Notes: generated by a model not told the origin, from the letters alone. A stretch of 34,553 nucleotides of DNA from an uncultured Lachnospiraceae bacterium (GCA_902767015.1 CACXFV010000106.1:1-34553); one strand, 5' to 3'. Counted from the stretch's first letter, positions 9,028-19,149 are shown. Made by a program: numbers and translations.

Positions 9028-11133
9028 TCACATTTTTACAATTACCGGCACAAATAATCTTCCTGCCGGATTTCCCGCTTTACTCTCTTTTTCCTTTGCC
9101 GCCTCACAAAAATACGTCTGTGAACTCAGCAGCTTCTTTCCGCGCTTATCTACCTTTTCATAATTCTCTCCTACAAGTACATGTGCTTTTAATGTATCTG
9201 CCAGCTGGATTCCCAGAATCTCAATGACCTCCTCTTTCGCCTCTGCATCTTCGACAGGGAACAGTATCTCGACCCGCTTATCTAAATTTCTCGGCATCCA
9301 GTCTGCGCTGGCTAAATATACCTCAGAATTACCACCATTGGCAAAATAAAAGATGCGGCTGTGTTCCAAAAATGTTCCCACAATAGAACGCACAGATATA
9401 TTTTCACTCACTCCCTCTATCCCCGTCTTGAGACAGCAAATGCCTCTGACAATCAGATTAATCTGTACACCGGCACCGGAGGCTTCATAAAGTGCCTCTA
9501 TGATTTCTTTATCACAGAGTGAATTCATCTTTGCTGTGATAAAGGCTTCCTTCCCTTCCTTCGCATACTTTGTCTCTCTCTTAATCAGATAAAGGAACCT
9601 CTCCCGCAGCCAATATGGCGCAATGCTTAATCTGTTCCATTGTCTCGGCTCACTATAGCCGGAAATCATATTAAATACCGCCGTGGCATCCTCTCCCACT
9701 GCCGTGTTACAGGTCATAAGCCCTAAATCTGTATACAGCTTGGCTGTGGCATCATTATAATTTCCCGTTCCGAGATGGACATATCTCTTAATGCCTTCTT
9801 CCTCGCGCCTTACCACCAATGTAATCTTGCTGTGTGTCTTTAATCCAACCAGACCATAGATAACATGGCAGCCGGCTTTTTCAAGCATTTTTGCCCACTG
9901 AATATTATTTTCCTCGTCAAATCTCGCCTTAAGCTCAACAAGTACTGTCACCTGCTTGCCGTTATCAGCAGCCCTCGCTAATGATCTGATAATCGGTGAA
10001 TTTCCGCTTACCCTGTATAAAGTCTGTTTAATGGCCAGTACATTTTCATCCTCCGATGCCTGCCGGATAAAATCCACCACCGGGTCAAAGGCTTCATACG
10101 GATGGTGAAGCAGGATATCCTTTCTGCTAATCTGGGTAAAAATATCCTCTTCCCCTGAAATGGCATAGTGCGCCGGTATATATTTTTCATCCTTGAGTTG
10201 CTCAAAACCGTCTACACTGTATAATTTCATCAAAAATGTCAGGTCAAGCGGGCCGTTAACGTCATAGATACTATGTGTTTCTACATTTAATTCATTTTTC
10301 AAAAACCTGATAATCTGTTTGTCTGTCTTATCTTCTATTTCAAGTCTTATGACAAATCCCCACTGCCTTTTCCTCAATTGCTTCTCTATCTCCTCAAGAA
10401 GATCCGCCGCCTCATCTTCATGAATGGATAAATCTGCATTTCTTGTAATTCTGTACGGGCAGGCACTCACCACCTCATATCCGCAAAACAGCTTATCAAT
10501 ATTACGCTCGATAATCTGTTCTAACAGTATAAAATTTCTGACATCTGCTGTCTTCGGCAATTCGATGACTCTGCTTATCACATCAGGCACCTGCACCGTG
10601 GCAAATTTCTCCTCCTCGCCCTTTAAACGCACACAGATATTGAGGGATTTGTTTCTGATCAACGGAAATGGTCGGGACGAATCTACCGCCATTGGGGTAA
10701 GAACAGGATACACATTTTCGTCAAAATAGGTATCCACATATAGTTTCTGCTCCTCACTCAGCTGTTCATGATAAGTAATCATATTGATGCCCTGTTTTTC
10801 CAGCAGACCTAATAAAGAGCGGTTAAAGGCATTATACTGCCGTTCCATGAACTCCTTCGTCTCTTTTAATATTGCTGTCAGCTGCTCCTTCGGCTTCATT
10901 CCGGCGATATCCGGCTTCACATATTTTGCATCAACCATATCCTTAAGGGATGCAACTCTGACCATAAAAAACTCATCCAGATTAGACGCCGTGATACTCA
11001 AAAATTTGAGACGTTCAAATAACTTATTGGTTTTATCCTTAGCCTCTAAGAGAATCCTCTCGTTAAACTTAAGCCAGCTAAGCTCTCTATTCTGATAATA
11101 TTCAGGAATTGAAATATCTTTTTTTTCATTCAT
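9028..11133 (-). CDS. ppk1: Polyphosphate kinase 1
   Basis: PPK1 polymerises the gamma-phosphate of ATP into inorganic polyphosphate, reversibly. The 701-residue length is normal. The N-terminal domain begins YYQNRELSWLKFNERIL, characteristic of the family. ENVLAIKQTLYRVS marks the first catalytic domain. The autophosphorylated histidine is in GLVGLKTHSKI. HLGTGNYND and the second histidine motif EHSRIFYF follow. The start ATG has GAGG about ten bases upstream. It directly follows ppx by 38 nt and should be co-transcribed with it, giving a polyphosphate synthesis and breakdown pair. Confidence 0.96.
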   Translation of the reverse strand: MNEKKDISIPEYYQNRELSWLKFNERILLEAKDKTNKLFERLKFLSITASNLDEFFMVRVASLKDMVDAKYVKPDIAGMKPKEQLTAILKETKEFMERQYNAFNRSLLGLLEKQGINMITYHEQLSEEQKLYVDTYFDENVYPVLTPMAVDSSRPFPLIRNKSLNICVRLKGEEEKFATVQVPDVISRVIELPKTADVRNFILLEQIIERNIDKLFCGYEVVSACPYRITRNADLSIHEDEAADLLEEIEKQLRKRQWGFVIRLEIEDKTDKQIIRFLKNELNVETHSIYDVNGPLDLTFLMKLYSVDGFEQLKDEKYIPAHYAISGEEDIFTQISRKDILLHHPYEAFDPVVDFIRQASEDENVLAIKQTLYRVSGNSPIIRSLARAADNGKQVTVLVELKARFDEENNIQWAKMLEKAGCHVIYGLVGLKTHSKITLVVRREEEGIKRYVHLGTGNYNDATAKLYTDLGLMTCNTAVGEDATAVFNMISGYSEPRQWNRLSIAPYWLRERFLYLIKRETKYAKEGKEAFITAKMNSLCDKEIIEALYEASGAGVQINLIVRGICCLKTGIEGVSENISVRSIVGTFLEHSRIFYFANGGNSEVYLASADWMPRNLDKRVEILFPVEDAEAKEEVIEILGIQLADTLKAHVLVGENYEKVDKRGKKLLSSQTYFCEAAKEKESKAGNPAGRLFVPVIVKM

Positions 11134-11171
11134 AATGGATATACCTCATTTCTGAAATATGCATTTATTAC

Positions 11172-12701
11172 TTACATTTCCTTTTTCTGTCTTAATACAG
11201 GTCTGATTCCGTATACCTCTTCAAAAAACTCCGCCTTGGATTTAAACAATCCTTTCTCAAGGGTTATATCGTCACTTGTGTAGGTGGTAATCACTAACGT
11301 ATTATCCTCCTTAAGTACTGCTTTTGAATTTTTAAATTTCTGCTTGTGACTTCTGTCCATGGCATTGGCGACCCTGAGTATCGCTACCAGCTTCACAATT
11401 GTCAGATAATCATTTCTGTCATCCGTATCAAGCTGATTATTCTCCTCAAAAAAATCCTCTGTGTTATACTTGACCACATTAGCCACAATCTTCTGCTCCC
11501 TGTTGGAAAGTCCGATAATCTCAGTGGCCATGATAATATTATAGGAAGCCTCTCCCGGCTTACTCATACTGATATATTTCCCGCAATCGTGTAGTATCGC
11601 AGCAATTCCTAACAGCTTTCTCTCTGCATTGCCAAGACCATGTATCTTTTTCATGGCATCAAAAATTGTGGTGACATTCTTTTCCAATATCGCAATGTGA
11701 TTCTGGTTGGCTTTATAGCGCTTCGCTATCAGTTTCGCCGCATTGATAATATCGTCGTCAAAATCATGACCGATTTTAATAATCTTTTTCTCAATGGCAT
11801 ATTCTGCCGCAATAGCATCACACAATCCCACCTTCGGAAACCATACGTTCTCTGTCTGAGTCTCCTCTATCAGCCTCTTATAAATCATAGCGCATGGCAA
11901 AAGCAATGTTGCCTGTTCTTCCGTAATTCCCATTTTCTGTGACAACTGTCCTGCATTTTTTTCCATCAGACTGTCAAATCTTGTGATAAACTGCTCTCTT
12001 GTCATATTTTCCGTGTATTTTCCGCCCTTCATGGCGAAATACATGATATAATCCCCCACCGCTATGATATTTTTGATACTCTTCTCTTTCAGATACATCT
12101 TCTTGAAAGTGTAAATATCATTATTAATTAATTCCTCCACCAACCAATAAAAATGTTGCCTGTCATTGCTTAATCTGTATAAAAGTTCTCTGATTCTTAA
12201 TGAACCAAGCTTAATGTTCTGTGTGGTGACAAGTGTTCCTTTATCAAAAAGTGATATCTGTACACTGCCTGCCCCCACATCCACCAGTGCTGTCTGTTCC
12301 TCGATAAAGCGTTCAAAATCCTTTCTGACAGATAATGTTTTATACATCAGAAATCGCAATTCTGAATTGCCGATGATTTTCACCTCTAACCCGGTTCTCA
12401 CCTTAATTCTGTCTATGATGATATTTCTGTTTTCTGCTTCTCTGATAGAACTGGTGGCATAGGCAACATACTCTGTCACCTTATATTCTCTCATTACCTC
12501 CGTGAATTTATATAACGTCTCGCACAGTTCATCAATGTGCTTAAAATCCACACGTCCTGTCACATACGTATCCCTCCCCAGTTCAATCACATGCCTTACA
12601 TTGTCAAGCATCACAATTCCGTTTTTGGGAGACAGCTCAAAAATCTTAAGCTCCAGCTCATAAGAGCCAACATCAATCGCTGCCATCAGTTTGTACGCCA
12701 T
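11172..12701 (-). CDS. ppx: Ppx/GppA phosphatase family protein with C-terminal HD domain
   Basis: This is probably an exopolyphosphatase or guanosine pentaphosphate phosphatase. The 509-residue protein has an ASKHA-type N-terminal half with the phosphate-binding loops AIDVGSYELELKIFEL and ALVDVGAGSVQISLF. Its C-terminal HD-type helical domain includes AAILHDCGKYISMS. This is the long Ppx form rather than the short 300-residue form. Adjacency to ppk1 favours polyphosphate as substrate, though pppGpp is equally possible given relA nearby. The start ATG has AAGGTGAT at good spacing. A 46-bp gap separates it from pheA. Confidence 0.9.
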   Translation of the reverse strand: MAYKLMAAIDVGSYELELKIFELSPKNGIVMLDNVRHVIELGRDTYVTGRVDFKHIDELCETLYKFTEVMREYKVTEYVAYATSSIREAENRNIIIDRIKVRTGLEVKIIGNSELRFLMYKTLSVRKDFERFIEEQTALVDVGAGSVQISLFDKGTLVTTQNIKLGSLRIRELLYRLSNDRQHFYWLVEELINNDIYTFKKMYLKEKSIKNIIAVGDYIMYFAMKGGKYTENMTREQFITRFDSLMEKNAGQLSQKMGITEEQATLLLPCAMIYKRLIEETQTENVWFPKVGLCDAIAAEYAIEKKIIKIGHDFDDDIINAAKLIAKRYKANQNHIAILEKNVTTIFDAMKKIHGLGNAERKLLGIAAILHDCGKYISMSKPGEASYNIIMATEIIGLSNREQKIVANVVKYNTEDFFEENNQLDTDDRNDYLTIVKLVAILRVANAMDRSHKQKFKNSKAVLKEDNTLVITTYTSDDITLEKGLFKSKAEFFEEVYGIRPVLRQKKEM

Positions 12702-12747
12702 TCAACATCACCTTCCACCCTTTGATTCCGATTATCGTTTCTGTTTT

Positions 12748-13881
12748 CTAATAATTGCCTATAATTTTAACATAATCTGCCTCTTCCATAATACCGGTTA
12801 TGGCATTCATCACTGCCGGCTCCTCAAGCCGTCCCTCAAATTCAACAAAGAAACGATACTCCCATGCCTTATCCTTAATCGGTCTTGACTCAATACTTGT
12901 CATATTAATACCATTATAAATAAAATGGGATAAAATATTATACAGAGTACCACTCTTATGTGACACTTCAAACAATAGCAGTATTTTGGAGGCAGTGCGG
13001 GTATAAATCCTCTGATTACTGATAATAATAAACTTTGTCGTATTCTCATTATTTCTGTTGATGTTTTCCATAAGAATCTTTAGTCCATAAATATCAGCCG
13101 CCGCAGTACTGGCAATCGCCGCATGTGTTCTATCCTTCTCCTCCATGACTTTTTTTGCGCTTCCCGCTGTATTCGCCTGTGCAATCTTCTGCCATTCTCT
13201 ATGTTCTTCCAAAAAGTCATTACACTGCATAAGTCCCTGCGGATGGGAATATACGACCTTAATCTCCTCAATGGATGCCTCTTTGGTGCCCAAAAGCGCA
13301 TGTCTGACAAATACCTCGGTCATCCCTACAATATAATTATCAAATTCAAATAATAAATCGTATACGTCATTGACGGTTCCCGCAGTTGAATTTTCTATCG
13401 GAAGAACCGCATACTCTGCCCTTCCATCCCTGACCTCCTCCATTGCTTCCCTAAAGGTCTTGACATGATAGGCATTTGCTTCTTTGCCAAAATACTGCAA
13501 TAGTGCCTGATGACTATACGCCCCTTCTACACCTTGATATACCACTGTACTGTTTTCTCTGTTAAGGGCTTGCACTCCTTTAAAATCGACTTTCTTTCCC
13601 ATGCCATGTTCAGCTATCAGCCCATATTGCAGTTTTCTGCTCATCGCCATTATCTGTATAAATAATTCATTTACGCCTATCTTATTAAAATCACTGCCGG
13701 CAAGAGAGACTACTTTTTCGATTTTTTCCTGTTCACGCTTTCTGTCAAGAACGTTTTTCCCACAGCTGATTTTGTATTCCGCAACATTCTTACACAATTC
13801 CATTCTCTTTTCAAACAATTCAACGATTGTCTGGTCTACTTCATCTATCCGGTTTCTTATCTCATTTAAATTAAGCTCCAC
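12748..13881 (-). CDS. pheA: Chorismate mutase / prephenate dehydratase (P-protein)
   Basis: This bifunctional enzyme converts chorismate to phenylpyruvate for phenylalanine synthesis. The 377-residue protein has an AroQ-type chorismate mutase (about 1-90, with LNEIRNRIDEVDQTIVELF), a prephenate dehydratase domain (about 110-285, with GVEGAYSHQA, ENSTAGTVNDVYDLL and NTTKFIII), and a C-terminal ACT domain (about 295-370) holding the phenylalanine-binding ESRP motif. Feedback inhibition by phenylalanine is therefore expected. The start codon is GTG with a weak AAGAG upstream. The chorismate mutase domain begins right there, so no later start is acceptable. It follows folBK by 23 nt and is likely part of the folate transcription unit. 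Confidence 0.95.
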   Translation of the reverse strand: MELNLNEIRNRIDEVDQTIVELFEKRMELCKNVAEYKISCGKNVLDRKREQEKIEKVVSLAGSDFNKIGVNELFIQIMAMSRKLQYGLIAEHGMGKKVDFKGVQALNRENSTVVYQGVEGAYSHQALLQYFGKEANAYHVKTFREAMEEVRDGRAEYAVLPIENSTAGTVNDVYDLLFEFDNYIVGMTEVFVRHALLGTKEASIEEIKVVYSHPQGLMQCNDFLEEHREWQKIAQANTAGSAKKVMEEKDRTHAAIASTAAADIYGLKILMENINRNNENTTKFIIISNQRIYTRTASKILLLFEVSHKSGTLYNILSHFIYNGINMTSIESRPIKDKAWEYRFFVEFEGRLEEPAVMNAITGIMEEADYVKIIGNY

Positions 13882-13904
13882 GTTACTCTTTGTTTTCTCT
13901 CTTT

Positions 13905-14717
13905 CTATATCATGTCACGTATTCTCTGATGTAGCAAAGGATGTACCACATTCGGTGCAATCTGCTTAAGCGGCTCTAACACAAAGGCTCTCTTATGCAT
14001 CTCAGGATGTGGAATGATCAGTTCATCATCGGAGATAACCAGATCATCATATAACAGAATATCCAAATCAAGTGTTCTCGGTCCCCAGTGGACATCTCTG
14101 ACTCTGTTCGCATCATTTTCAAGTTTTTGCAGGAATCTTAACAGCTCTGACGGTGTGTACAGTGTGTCAAGCATGATACAGCCATTCATAAAGTCGTCCT
14201 GTTCCACCGGTCCATATGGCTCTGTAAGAATTATATCTGAAATTTTAATAATCCGGCAGCTCACATCCTCTTTCACTGCCTTCACGGCATCTTCAAGATA
14301 TTTCAGCTTATCACCCATGTTAGAACCAATTGCCACATAGGCCCGGTGCCATCTTCTCTCAATGGTGACTCCCACGTAATCTACATGCATCCTGATAGGT
14401 GCCCATGGCTTTTTGATGGTTATTTTGACACCATTCAAAGCCTCGAAATTGGCAAACAGTACCAGTGCCAGATTCTCTGCCACGGCCTCCAACAGATGAA
14501 ACGTATGCTCGCACATAAAGCTGCTTATGATCTTACATACTTTTGTATAATCCACTGACAGCATCAATGCATCTGATATTCCCGCTTTTCTCGTGCTCAC
14601 CTCAAGCTCTGCGCTTACTAAAAATTTCTGACCCAGTACGTTTTCCTCTTCCAACACACCATGGTTCGCAAATACTTCAAGATTTTCAATGACTATTTTA
14701 TCCATCGTTTTTTTCAT
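13905..14717 (-). CDS. folBK: Fused dihydroneopterin aldolase / HPPK
   Basis: This one polypeptide carries two consecutive steps of folate synthesis. FolB (about residues 5-118, from KIVIENLEVFANHGVLEEE) cleaves dihydroneopterin to 6-hydroxymethyl-dihydropterin. FolK (about 125-270) pyrophosphorylates it, with YVAIGSNMGDK, GPVEQDDFMNG, the signature WGPRTLDLDILLYDD, and IPHPEMHKRAFVLEPL. The chosen ATG at 14717 has GGAGAT five bases upstream. The open frame extends 12 nt further but without a site. It sits 16 nt after folP in the folC-E-P-BK operon. Confidence 0.94.
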   Translation of the reverse strand: MKKTMDKIVIENLEVFANHGVLEEENVLGQKFLVSAELEVSTRKAGISDALMLSVDYTKVCKIISSFMCEHTFHLLEAVAENLALVLFANFEALNGVKITIKKPWAPIRMHVDYVGVTIERRWHRAYVAIGSNMGDKLKYLEDAVKAVKEDVSCRIIKISDIILTEPYGPVEQDDFMNGCIMLDTLYTPSELLRFLQKLENDANRVRDVHWGPRTLDLDILLYDDLVISDDELIIPHPEMHKRAFVLEPLKQIAPNVVHPLLHQRIRDMI

Positions 14718-14733
14718 ATTAATCTCCATTCTA

Positions 14734-15552
14734 TTATGATACCTGCATGATTGCTTCTGTCATTCTCACGGCACGCTTATTTTCAAGTACATCATGTACT
14801 CTTATAAATGAGCATCCCTTCGTAACGCCTATCACGGAGGTGGCTATCGTTCCCTCAAGCCTCTGACCGCTGTCAAGATTAAGTGTCAGACCTATCACGG
14901 ATTTTCTGGATGTCCCTAAAAGTACGGGACACCCCAGCTCCTTTAATCGGTCTGCATGGCGGATTGCCATTAAGTTTTCCTCGTAATTTTTTCCAAAACC
15001 CACGCCCGGGTCAGTGATAAGCTTATCCTTTTGTATTCCTGCCTCCAGCGCCCTATCAATACTTTCCTGTAAGTCCGACAGCATCTCACTGATGATATCT
15101 GCCTGATACGGCTTTTTCTTTATATCCCTGTTGTGCATCAGACAGCAGGCAACTCCGCTTTTTGCAATCACTTTTGCCATCTGTCCGTCATACTTTAACC
15201 CCCAGATATCATTAATCATATCTGCTCCCGCAGCAATGGCATTTTTTGCCACTTCACTCTTATATGTATCAACGGAAATAACGATATCGAACTGCTGCTT
15301 CAACTTCTCAATGACAGGCAAAATTCTCTCTGTCTCTTCCTGTGCTGATATGACGGTATATCCCGGTCTGGTGGATTCTCCCCCCACATCTATGATATCA
15401 GCTCCCTCCTTTATCATTTTTTCCGCATGCCGCATGGCACTGTCTACAAGAAGATACTTTCCGCCATCTGAAAAGGAGTCCGGTGTGCAGTTCAGTATTC
15501 CCATGATATACGTCTTACCGGCTACATCAAATTCTTTACCACCTATTATCAT
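14734..15552 (-). CDS. folP: Dihydropteroate synthase
   Basis: This enzyme condenses 6-hydroxymethyl-dihydropterin pyrophosphate with p-aminobenzoate to give dihydropteroate; it is the sulfonamide target. The 272-residue TIM-barrel protein shows the family signatures MGILNCTPDSFSDGG near the N-terminus, GGESTRPG, SVDTYK, MINDIWGL, DPGVGFGK, and GTSRKS with the late RVHDV. All substrate-contact motifs are intact. The start ATG is preceded by GGAGGAGGTG. It lies 15 nt after folE and 16 nt before folBK. Confidence 0.96.
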   Translation of the reverse strand: MIIGGKEFDVAGKTYIMGILNCTPDSFSDGGKYLLVDSAMRHAEKMIKEGADIIDVGGESTRPGYTVISAQEETERILPVIEKLKQQFDIVISVDTYKSEVAKNAIAAGADMINDIWGLKYDGQMAKVIAKSGVACCLMHNRDIKKKPYQADIISEMLSDLQESIDRALEAGIQKDKLITDPGVGFGKNYEENLMAIRHADRLKELGCPVLLGTSRKSVIGLTLNLDSGQRLEGTIATSVIGVTKGCSFIRVHDVLENKRAVRMTEAIMQVS

Positions 15553-15567
15553 GATGCACCTCCTCCC

Positions 15568-16122
15568 TTACTGCTTTACTGATTCTAAAAATGTCTGTCG
15601 CAATGCTGCATTCTCTTCAAATTTGCCGAGAGCACTAAAGGTAATTGTCTTACTGCCCGGCTTCTTAATTCCTCTCATGGACATACACATATGTTCAGCC
15701 TCTACCATTACCATAACGCCCTCTGCGTCAAGGCTGTTCATCACAGCTTTTGCAATCTGTTTGGTCATTCTCTCCTGTATCTGCGGTCTTCTCGCAAATA
15801 CCTCAACTGTTCTTGCCAATTTACTCAGTCCCACTACTCTGCCATTCGGGATGTAGGCAATATGTGCTGTTCCGAAAAATGGTAGCAGATGATGTTCACA
15901 CATAGAATAAAAATGAATATCTTTTTCTATGACGATATCACTTGTCTCTCTGTCGAAGGTCTTAGAAAGATGTTCGGCAGCATCCACCTCCATTCCGCCG
16001 AATATCTCTTCATACATTCTTACCACTCTGCCGGGTGTCTCCCTGATTCCCTCTCTGTCAGGATCCTCTCCGATGCCTTCAAGCAGCATCTTCACTGCCT
16101 GTTCAATCTTTTCTTTATCCAT
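15568..16122 (-). CDS. folE: GTP cyclohydrolase I
   Basis: FolE converts GTP to 7,8-dihydroneopterin triphosphate, the entry step of folate synthesis. The 184-residue protein has [14 protein letters not shown], then the zinc- and substrate-binding [12 protein letters not shown], and the third zinc ligand in EHMCMSMRG. This is the canonical zinc-dependent FolE type, not the FolE2 type. The start ATG has GGAGGAATATC upstream. It lies 26 nt after folC. No gene for removing the triphosphate from the pterin is visible nearby. Confidence 0.96.
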   Translation of the reverse strand: MDKEKIEQAVKMLLEGIGEDPDREGIRETPGRVVRMYEEIFGGMEVDAAEHLSKTFDRETSDIVIEKDIHFYSMCEHHLLPFFGTAHIAYIPNGRVVGLSKLARTVEVFARRPQIQERMTKQIAKAVMNSLDAEGVMVMVEAEHMCMSMRGIKKPGSKTITFSALGKFEENAALRQTFLESVKQ

Positions 16123-16148
16123 TATGATATTCCTCCATCCGGTGATTG

Positions 16149-17504
16149 TTATATATTGATTACTGATTGCTTTATTTCCAAGAGATAGGACAGCGAACCG
16201 AAGATAAACACAACCCCGTCTGTGCCGGCTTTCGCTGTGGCATGTTTCAGTGCCTCCTCTATGCTGTCGGCATACGTTACCCTTGTGTGATATTTCATAA
16301 CTGCCTCTTTCAGTAATTTCCCGTCAAGTGCACGAGGGTTATCCGGCGTTATCGTCACAATGTAATCTGCCAGGGCTGCTGTTTCCCTTAACACGCTATC
16401 GTAATCCTTATCTGCTAATACTCCTATTATATATACAATTCTCTTATTTGTAAAATAAATTTCTATGCTTTTTCTGATAAAAACCGCTGCTCCGGGATTA
16501 TGTCCGCCGTCAAAATAGATAAGAGGGGTATCTCTAAGCTTCTCAAATCGTCCTCCCCACTTTGCATTTTTCACACCTGTTCTGATATCCTGCCCGGTAA
16601 TGGTAAAACCTTTCTGTGCTAAATACAGGGCGGCGGCAATCGCCAGACAGGCATTGTACGGCTGAAACGCACCATTAAGACGTGTCTGCAAACCTCTCAT
16701 CATCTCCCCATTATCAGCTGAATCGTAAGCAGCCCGGATATCGGCAATCCGGACATCAGCCCCTTCATAGTCGAAGCTTGTCAGTTTTTCCGTCTCATTC
16801 TCACCACCGGAATCATACCTCACATGCTTCGGGGTACCACAGATACCAAAATAGGCATTTTTTTTCTCTGCGCACTGTCTGATAACCTCCAAAACCTCTT
16901 TCTTCTGCATCGCTGTGATGACCGCTGAATTATCTTTGATAATGCCGGCTTTATGTCCGGCAATCTCCGTGATGGTATTTCCCAAAAATTGCATATGGTC
17001 AAGACTGATGGGAGAAATCAGACTTAAAAGCGTGTTCCTCACCACGTTCGTTGCATCCTCATCTCCTCCCATACCTGTCTCAATCAGCACAATCTCACAC
17101 TTTTCATAGTAGAAATAGATATATGCCATTGCCGTCTCTATCTCAAAGGCAGTCGGTCTATCCATCCCTTTCTTTTCAAGTCTCTCACACGCCTGCATTA
17201 CCATTTCCATGTATTTTGCATAATTCTCCTCACTGATGCTTTTTCCATTGATGGAAAAAATCTCCAGATAGTCGAATACCGCCGGTGAATTATACCTTCC
17301 TGTCCGATATCCCGCAGACTGCAAAATTGCCAGAAGATAGGCAAGGGTAGAACCCTTTCCGTTGGTACCCGCTATATGTACAATCTTTAAATGTTCCTGA
17401 ACATTTCCCAACTCCTCCATCAGAGCTGTTATACTGTCAAGTCCCAAAATGCTGCCTTTTCGCGCAGCATTTGTTACAAATTTTCTTGCTTCTTCATATG
17501 TCAT
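16149..17504 (-). CDS. folC: Folylpolyglutamate synthase / dihydrofolate synthase
   Basis: FolC is a Mur-ligase-family ATPase that adds glutamate to dihydropteroate and/or tetrahydrofolate. Key motifs are the P-loop [15 protein letters not shown], the metal-binding [24 protein letters not shown], and the C-terminal [11 protein letters not shown] choose the ATG at 17504 (451 residues) because the family begins with a sequence like [10 protein letters not shown] and TGAGGAT precedes it. The open frame extends to an ATG at 17567, but that one has no ribosome binding site and abuts a palindromic element. It is the first gene of the folC-folE-folP-folBK-pheA unit. Confidence 0.92.
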   Translation of the reverse strand: MTYEEARKFVTNAARKGSILGLDSITALMEELGNVQEHLKIVHIAGTNGKGSTLAYLLAILQSAGYRTGRYNSPAVFDYLEIFSINGKSISEENYAKYMEMVMQACERLEKKGMDRPTAFEIETAMAYIYFYYEKCEIVLIETGMGGDEDATNVVRNTLLSLISPISLDHMQFLGNTITEIAGHKAGIIKDNSAVITAMQKKEVLEVIRQCAEKKNAYFGICGTPKHVRYDSGGENETEKLTSFDYEGADVRIADIRAAYDSADNGEMMRGLQTRLNGAFQPYNACLAIAAALYLAQKGFTITGQDIRTGVKNAKWGGRFEKLRDTPLIYFDGGHNPGAAVFIRKSIEIYFTNKRIVYIIGVLADKDYDSVLRETAALADYIVTITPDNPRALDGKLLKEAVMKYHTRVTYADSIEEALKHATAKAGTDGVVFIFGSLSYLLEIKQSVINI

Positions 17505-17572
17505 TTTCACAAAATCCTCATAGGAGCTGTTTATCAATTGATTGATGAACAGTTCTTTATTTCTCATTTTTA

Positions 17573-17668
17573 ATAATGTAACTTATCGGAAGGAAATCAA
17601 GCACGAACGCAGTGAGTATTTGATTTCACCCGATAAGTTAGCGGCGGACCGAAGGTCTGACGCATTAT
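17573..17668. repeat. 96-bp palindromic element folding as a three-way junction
   Basis: The outer arms ATAAT (17573-17577) and ATTAT (17664-17668) enclose two hairpins. Hairpin one pairs TAACTTATCGG (17579-17589) with CCGATAAGTTA (17630-17640), then GAAATCAA (17593-17600) with TTGATTTC (17620-17627). Hairpin two pairs GCG-CGGACC (17641-17650) with GGTCTG-CGC (17654-17663) with one mismatch. It fills the gap between the GH13 stop codon and folC. It may be a REP/MITE-like repeat, a transcript-end structure for the GH13 gene, or a 5' leader element for folC. No T-run follows either hairpin. Confidence 0.7.
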
Positions 17669-17673
17669 GTGGT

Positions 17674-19107
17674 TCATGAAGTGGTTCTTATAATATAGTA
17701 TTCCCACGATTTTAATGTATTCAATGCTTTTTTGTCAAGCTTTTCTCCTTTGCCGTCACCGCTAACTGACCAATCTGAGGTGGCATCACCATGTAACAGT
17801 ACCTCACCGTCCGAAATCTTTTTGTCATATTTTACTTTCTGTTCTTCTGCCGAAAGATTGACCACTACGGTAATCTTTTTGCCATTTTTTACGCGCTCAA
17901 ATGCTGTTACATTTTTATTATCGTCTGCAATGATTCTCACATTTCCACCCGCAGTTCCACTGTACAATGGCTCATTCTCTTTTCGTATCTCACACAAAGA
18001 CTGTAAAAGACCGCTATACCGGTAATCACCAAAATCAATATTGTCCTTCTCAAAAAATTCCAGACTGATATCTGCCGCTTCCTCATTTCCGGAATAAATC
18101 AATGGGATTCCCTCTGCGGTAAAGACAATTGTATACAGTGCCCCAAAAGCCTCAGTTCCAAATCTTTCCTCCATTGTGCCGTCATAAGTATTCTTATCAT
18201 GGTTATCTAAAAAATTCATTCTAAATGCTCCGTATGGCAAATCTAAGTCAATGTATTTTTCCACTCCGTCTGCACTGGCCGGAATCGCCGAACTCAACTT
18301 CAGCGCATCATACAGGTCAAAATTATAGTCACTGTCAAATGCTTTGATTAACATCGTGTCACTGCTTGTGCCATCCTCTGCCAGCATATAGACCGGTTTG
18401 ACCTTGTCTAACTCCTCTCTTGCGCTCTCCCAGAAATCCACCGGCACCCCCTGGGCATAATCACATCTGTAACCGTCAACACCAATCTCCTCTACCCAGT
18501 ATTTCATCGCCTCTATCATGGCATTTCTCATTTCAGCATTGTTGTAATCAAGCTGTGCCACATCAAACCAGTCTGTGCCAAGCGGTGAAATAATATTGTC
18601 ATTCTCATCCTTCACATAATACTCCGGATGTTCTGTAATCCACACATGATCCCATCCTGTATGATTCGCCACCCAGTCTAATATCACGGTAAATCCCTTA
18701 TCATGCGCTGTGGCGACCAATTCCTTAAACTCCTCCAGTGTGCCAAATTCACTATTGACATTCAAATAATCGCTGATGGAATAGTAGGAGCCCAGTGTTC
18801 CTTTTTTATCCACCTGCGAGATACTGTAAATCGGCATGAACCAAAGTGTATTGACTCCCATCTCACTTAATCTGTCGAGATGTTCTTCAAATGCTTTAAA
18901 GGTTCCCTCCTGCGTATACTGTCTTACATTTACCTCATAGATGACTGCCTTGTCGATAAAACCAGCCTGCAGTCTCTCCCCCTGCTCTGCCTCGTCCTCC
19001 ACAAATTCATCTGCTGTGGAATCAGAAGTTTTTTCACATCCTGTTATCTGAAAAATCATAGATGCTGCCAGCAGACAGCTTACTACCGTTTTGATTCTCT
19101 TTTTCAT
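17674..19107 (-). CDS. GH13 alpha-amylase family lipoprotein
   Basis: This is a predicted secreted, lipid-anchored alpha-glucan hydrolase. A 23-residue signal peptide ends at ITGC, a lipobox with Cys24. The GH13 barrel follows, with DWVANHTG (region I), GYRCDYA (region II, catalytic nucleophile Asp), VYMLAEDG (region III, acid/base Glu) and FLDNHDKNT (region IV). A C-terminal beta domain completes the 477 residues. The catalytic triad is intact. The exact linkage specificity is unclear; GH13 covers amylases, neopullulanases and others. I start at the ATG at 19107, preceded by GGAGAT. No transporter or other sugar gene is adjacent. The gene lies 42 nt after the broken RT. Confidence 0.9.
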   Translation of the reverse strand: MKKRIKTVVSCLLAASMIFQITGCEKTSDSTADEFVEDEAEQGERLQAGFIDKAVIYEVNVRQYTQEGTFKAFEEHLDRLSEMGVNTLWFMPIYSISQVDKKGTLGSYYSISDYLNVNSEFGTLEEFKELVATAHDKGFTVILDWVANHTGWDHVWITEHPEYYVKDENDNIISPLGTDWFDVAQLDYNNAEMRNAMIEAMKYWVEEIGVDGYRCDYAQGVPVDFWESAREELDKVKPVYMLAEDGTSSDTMLIKAFDSDYNFDLYDALKLSSAIPASADGVEKYIDLDLPYGAFRMNFLDNHDKNTYDGTMEERFGTEAFGALYTIVFTAEGIPLIYSGNEEAADISLEFFEKDNIDFGDYRYSGLLQSLCEIRKENEPLYSGTAGGNVRIIADDNKNVTAFERVKNGKKITVVVNLSAEEQKVKYDKKISDGEVLLHGDATSDWSVSGDGKGEKLDKKALNTLKSWEYYIIRTTS

Positions 19108-19149
19108 ACTAATCTCCATTCATAATCGTACAGCTTATCACCCGAACAC

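Noticed and set aside
17505..17673. Tetrahydrofolate riboswitch in front of folC
   Set aside because: The conserved THF riboswitch sequence is not recognisable; the region is dominated by near-perfect palindromes.
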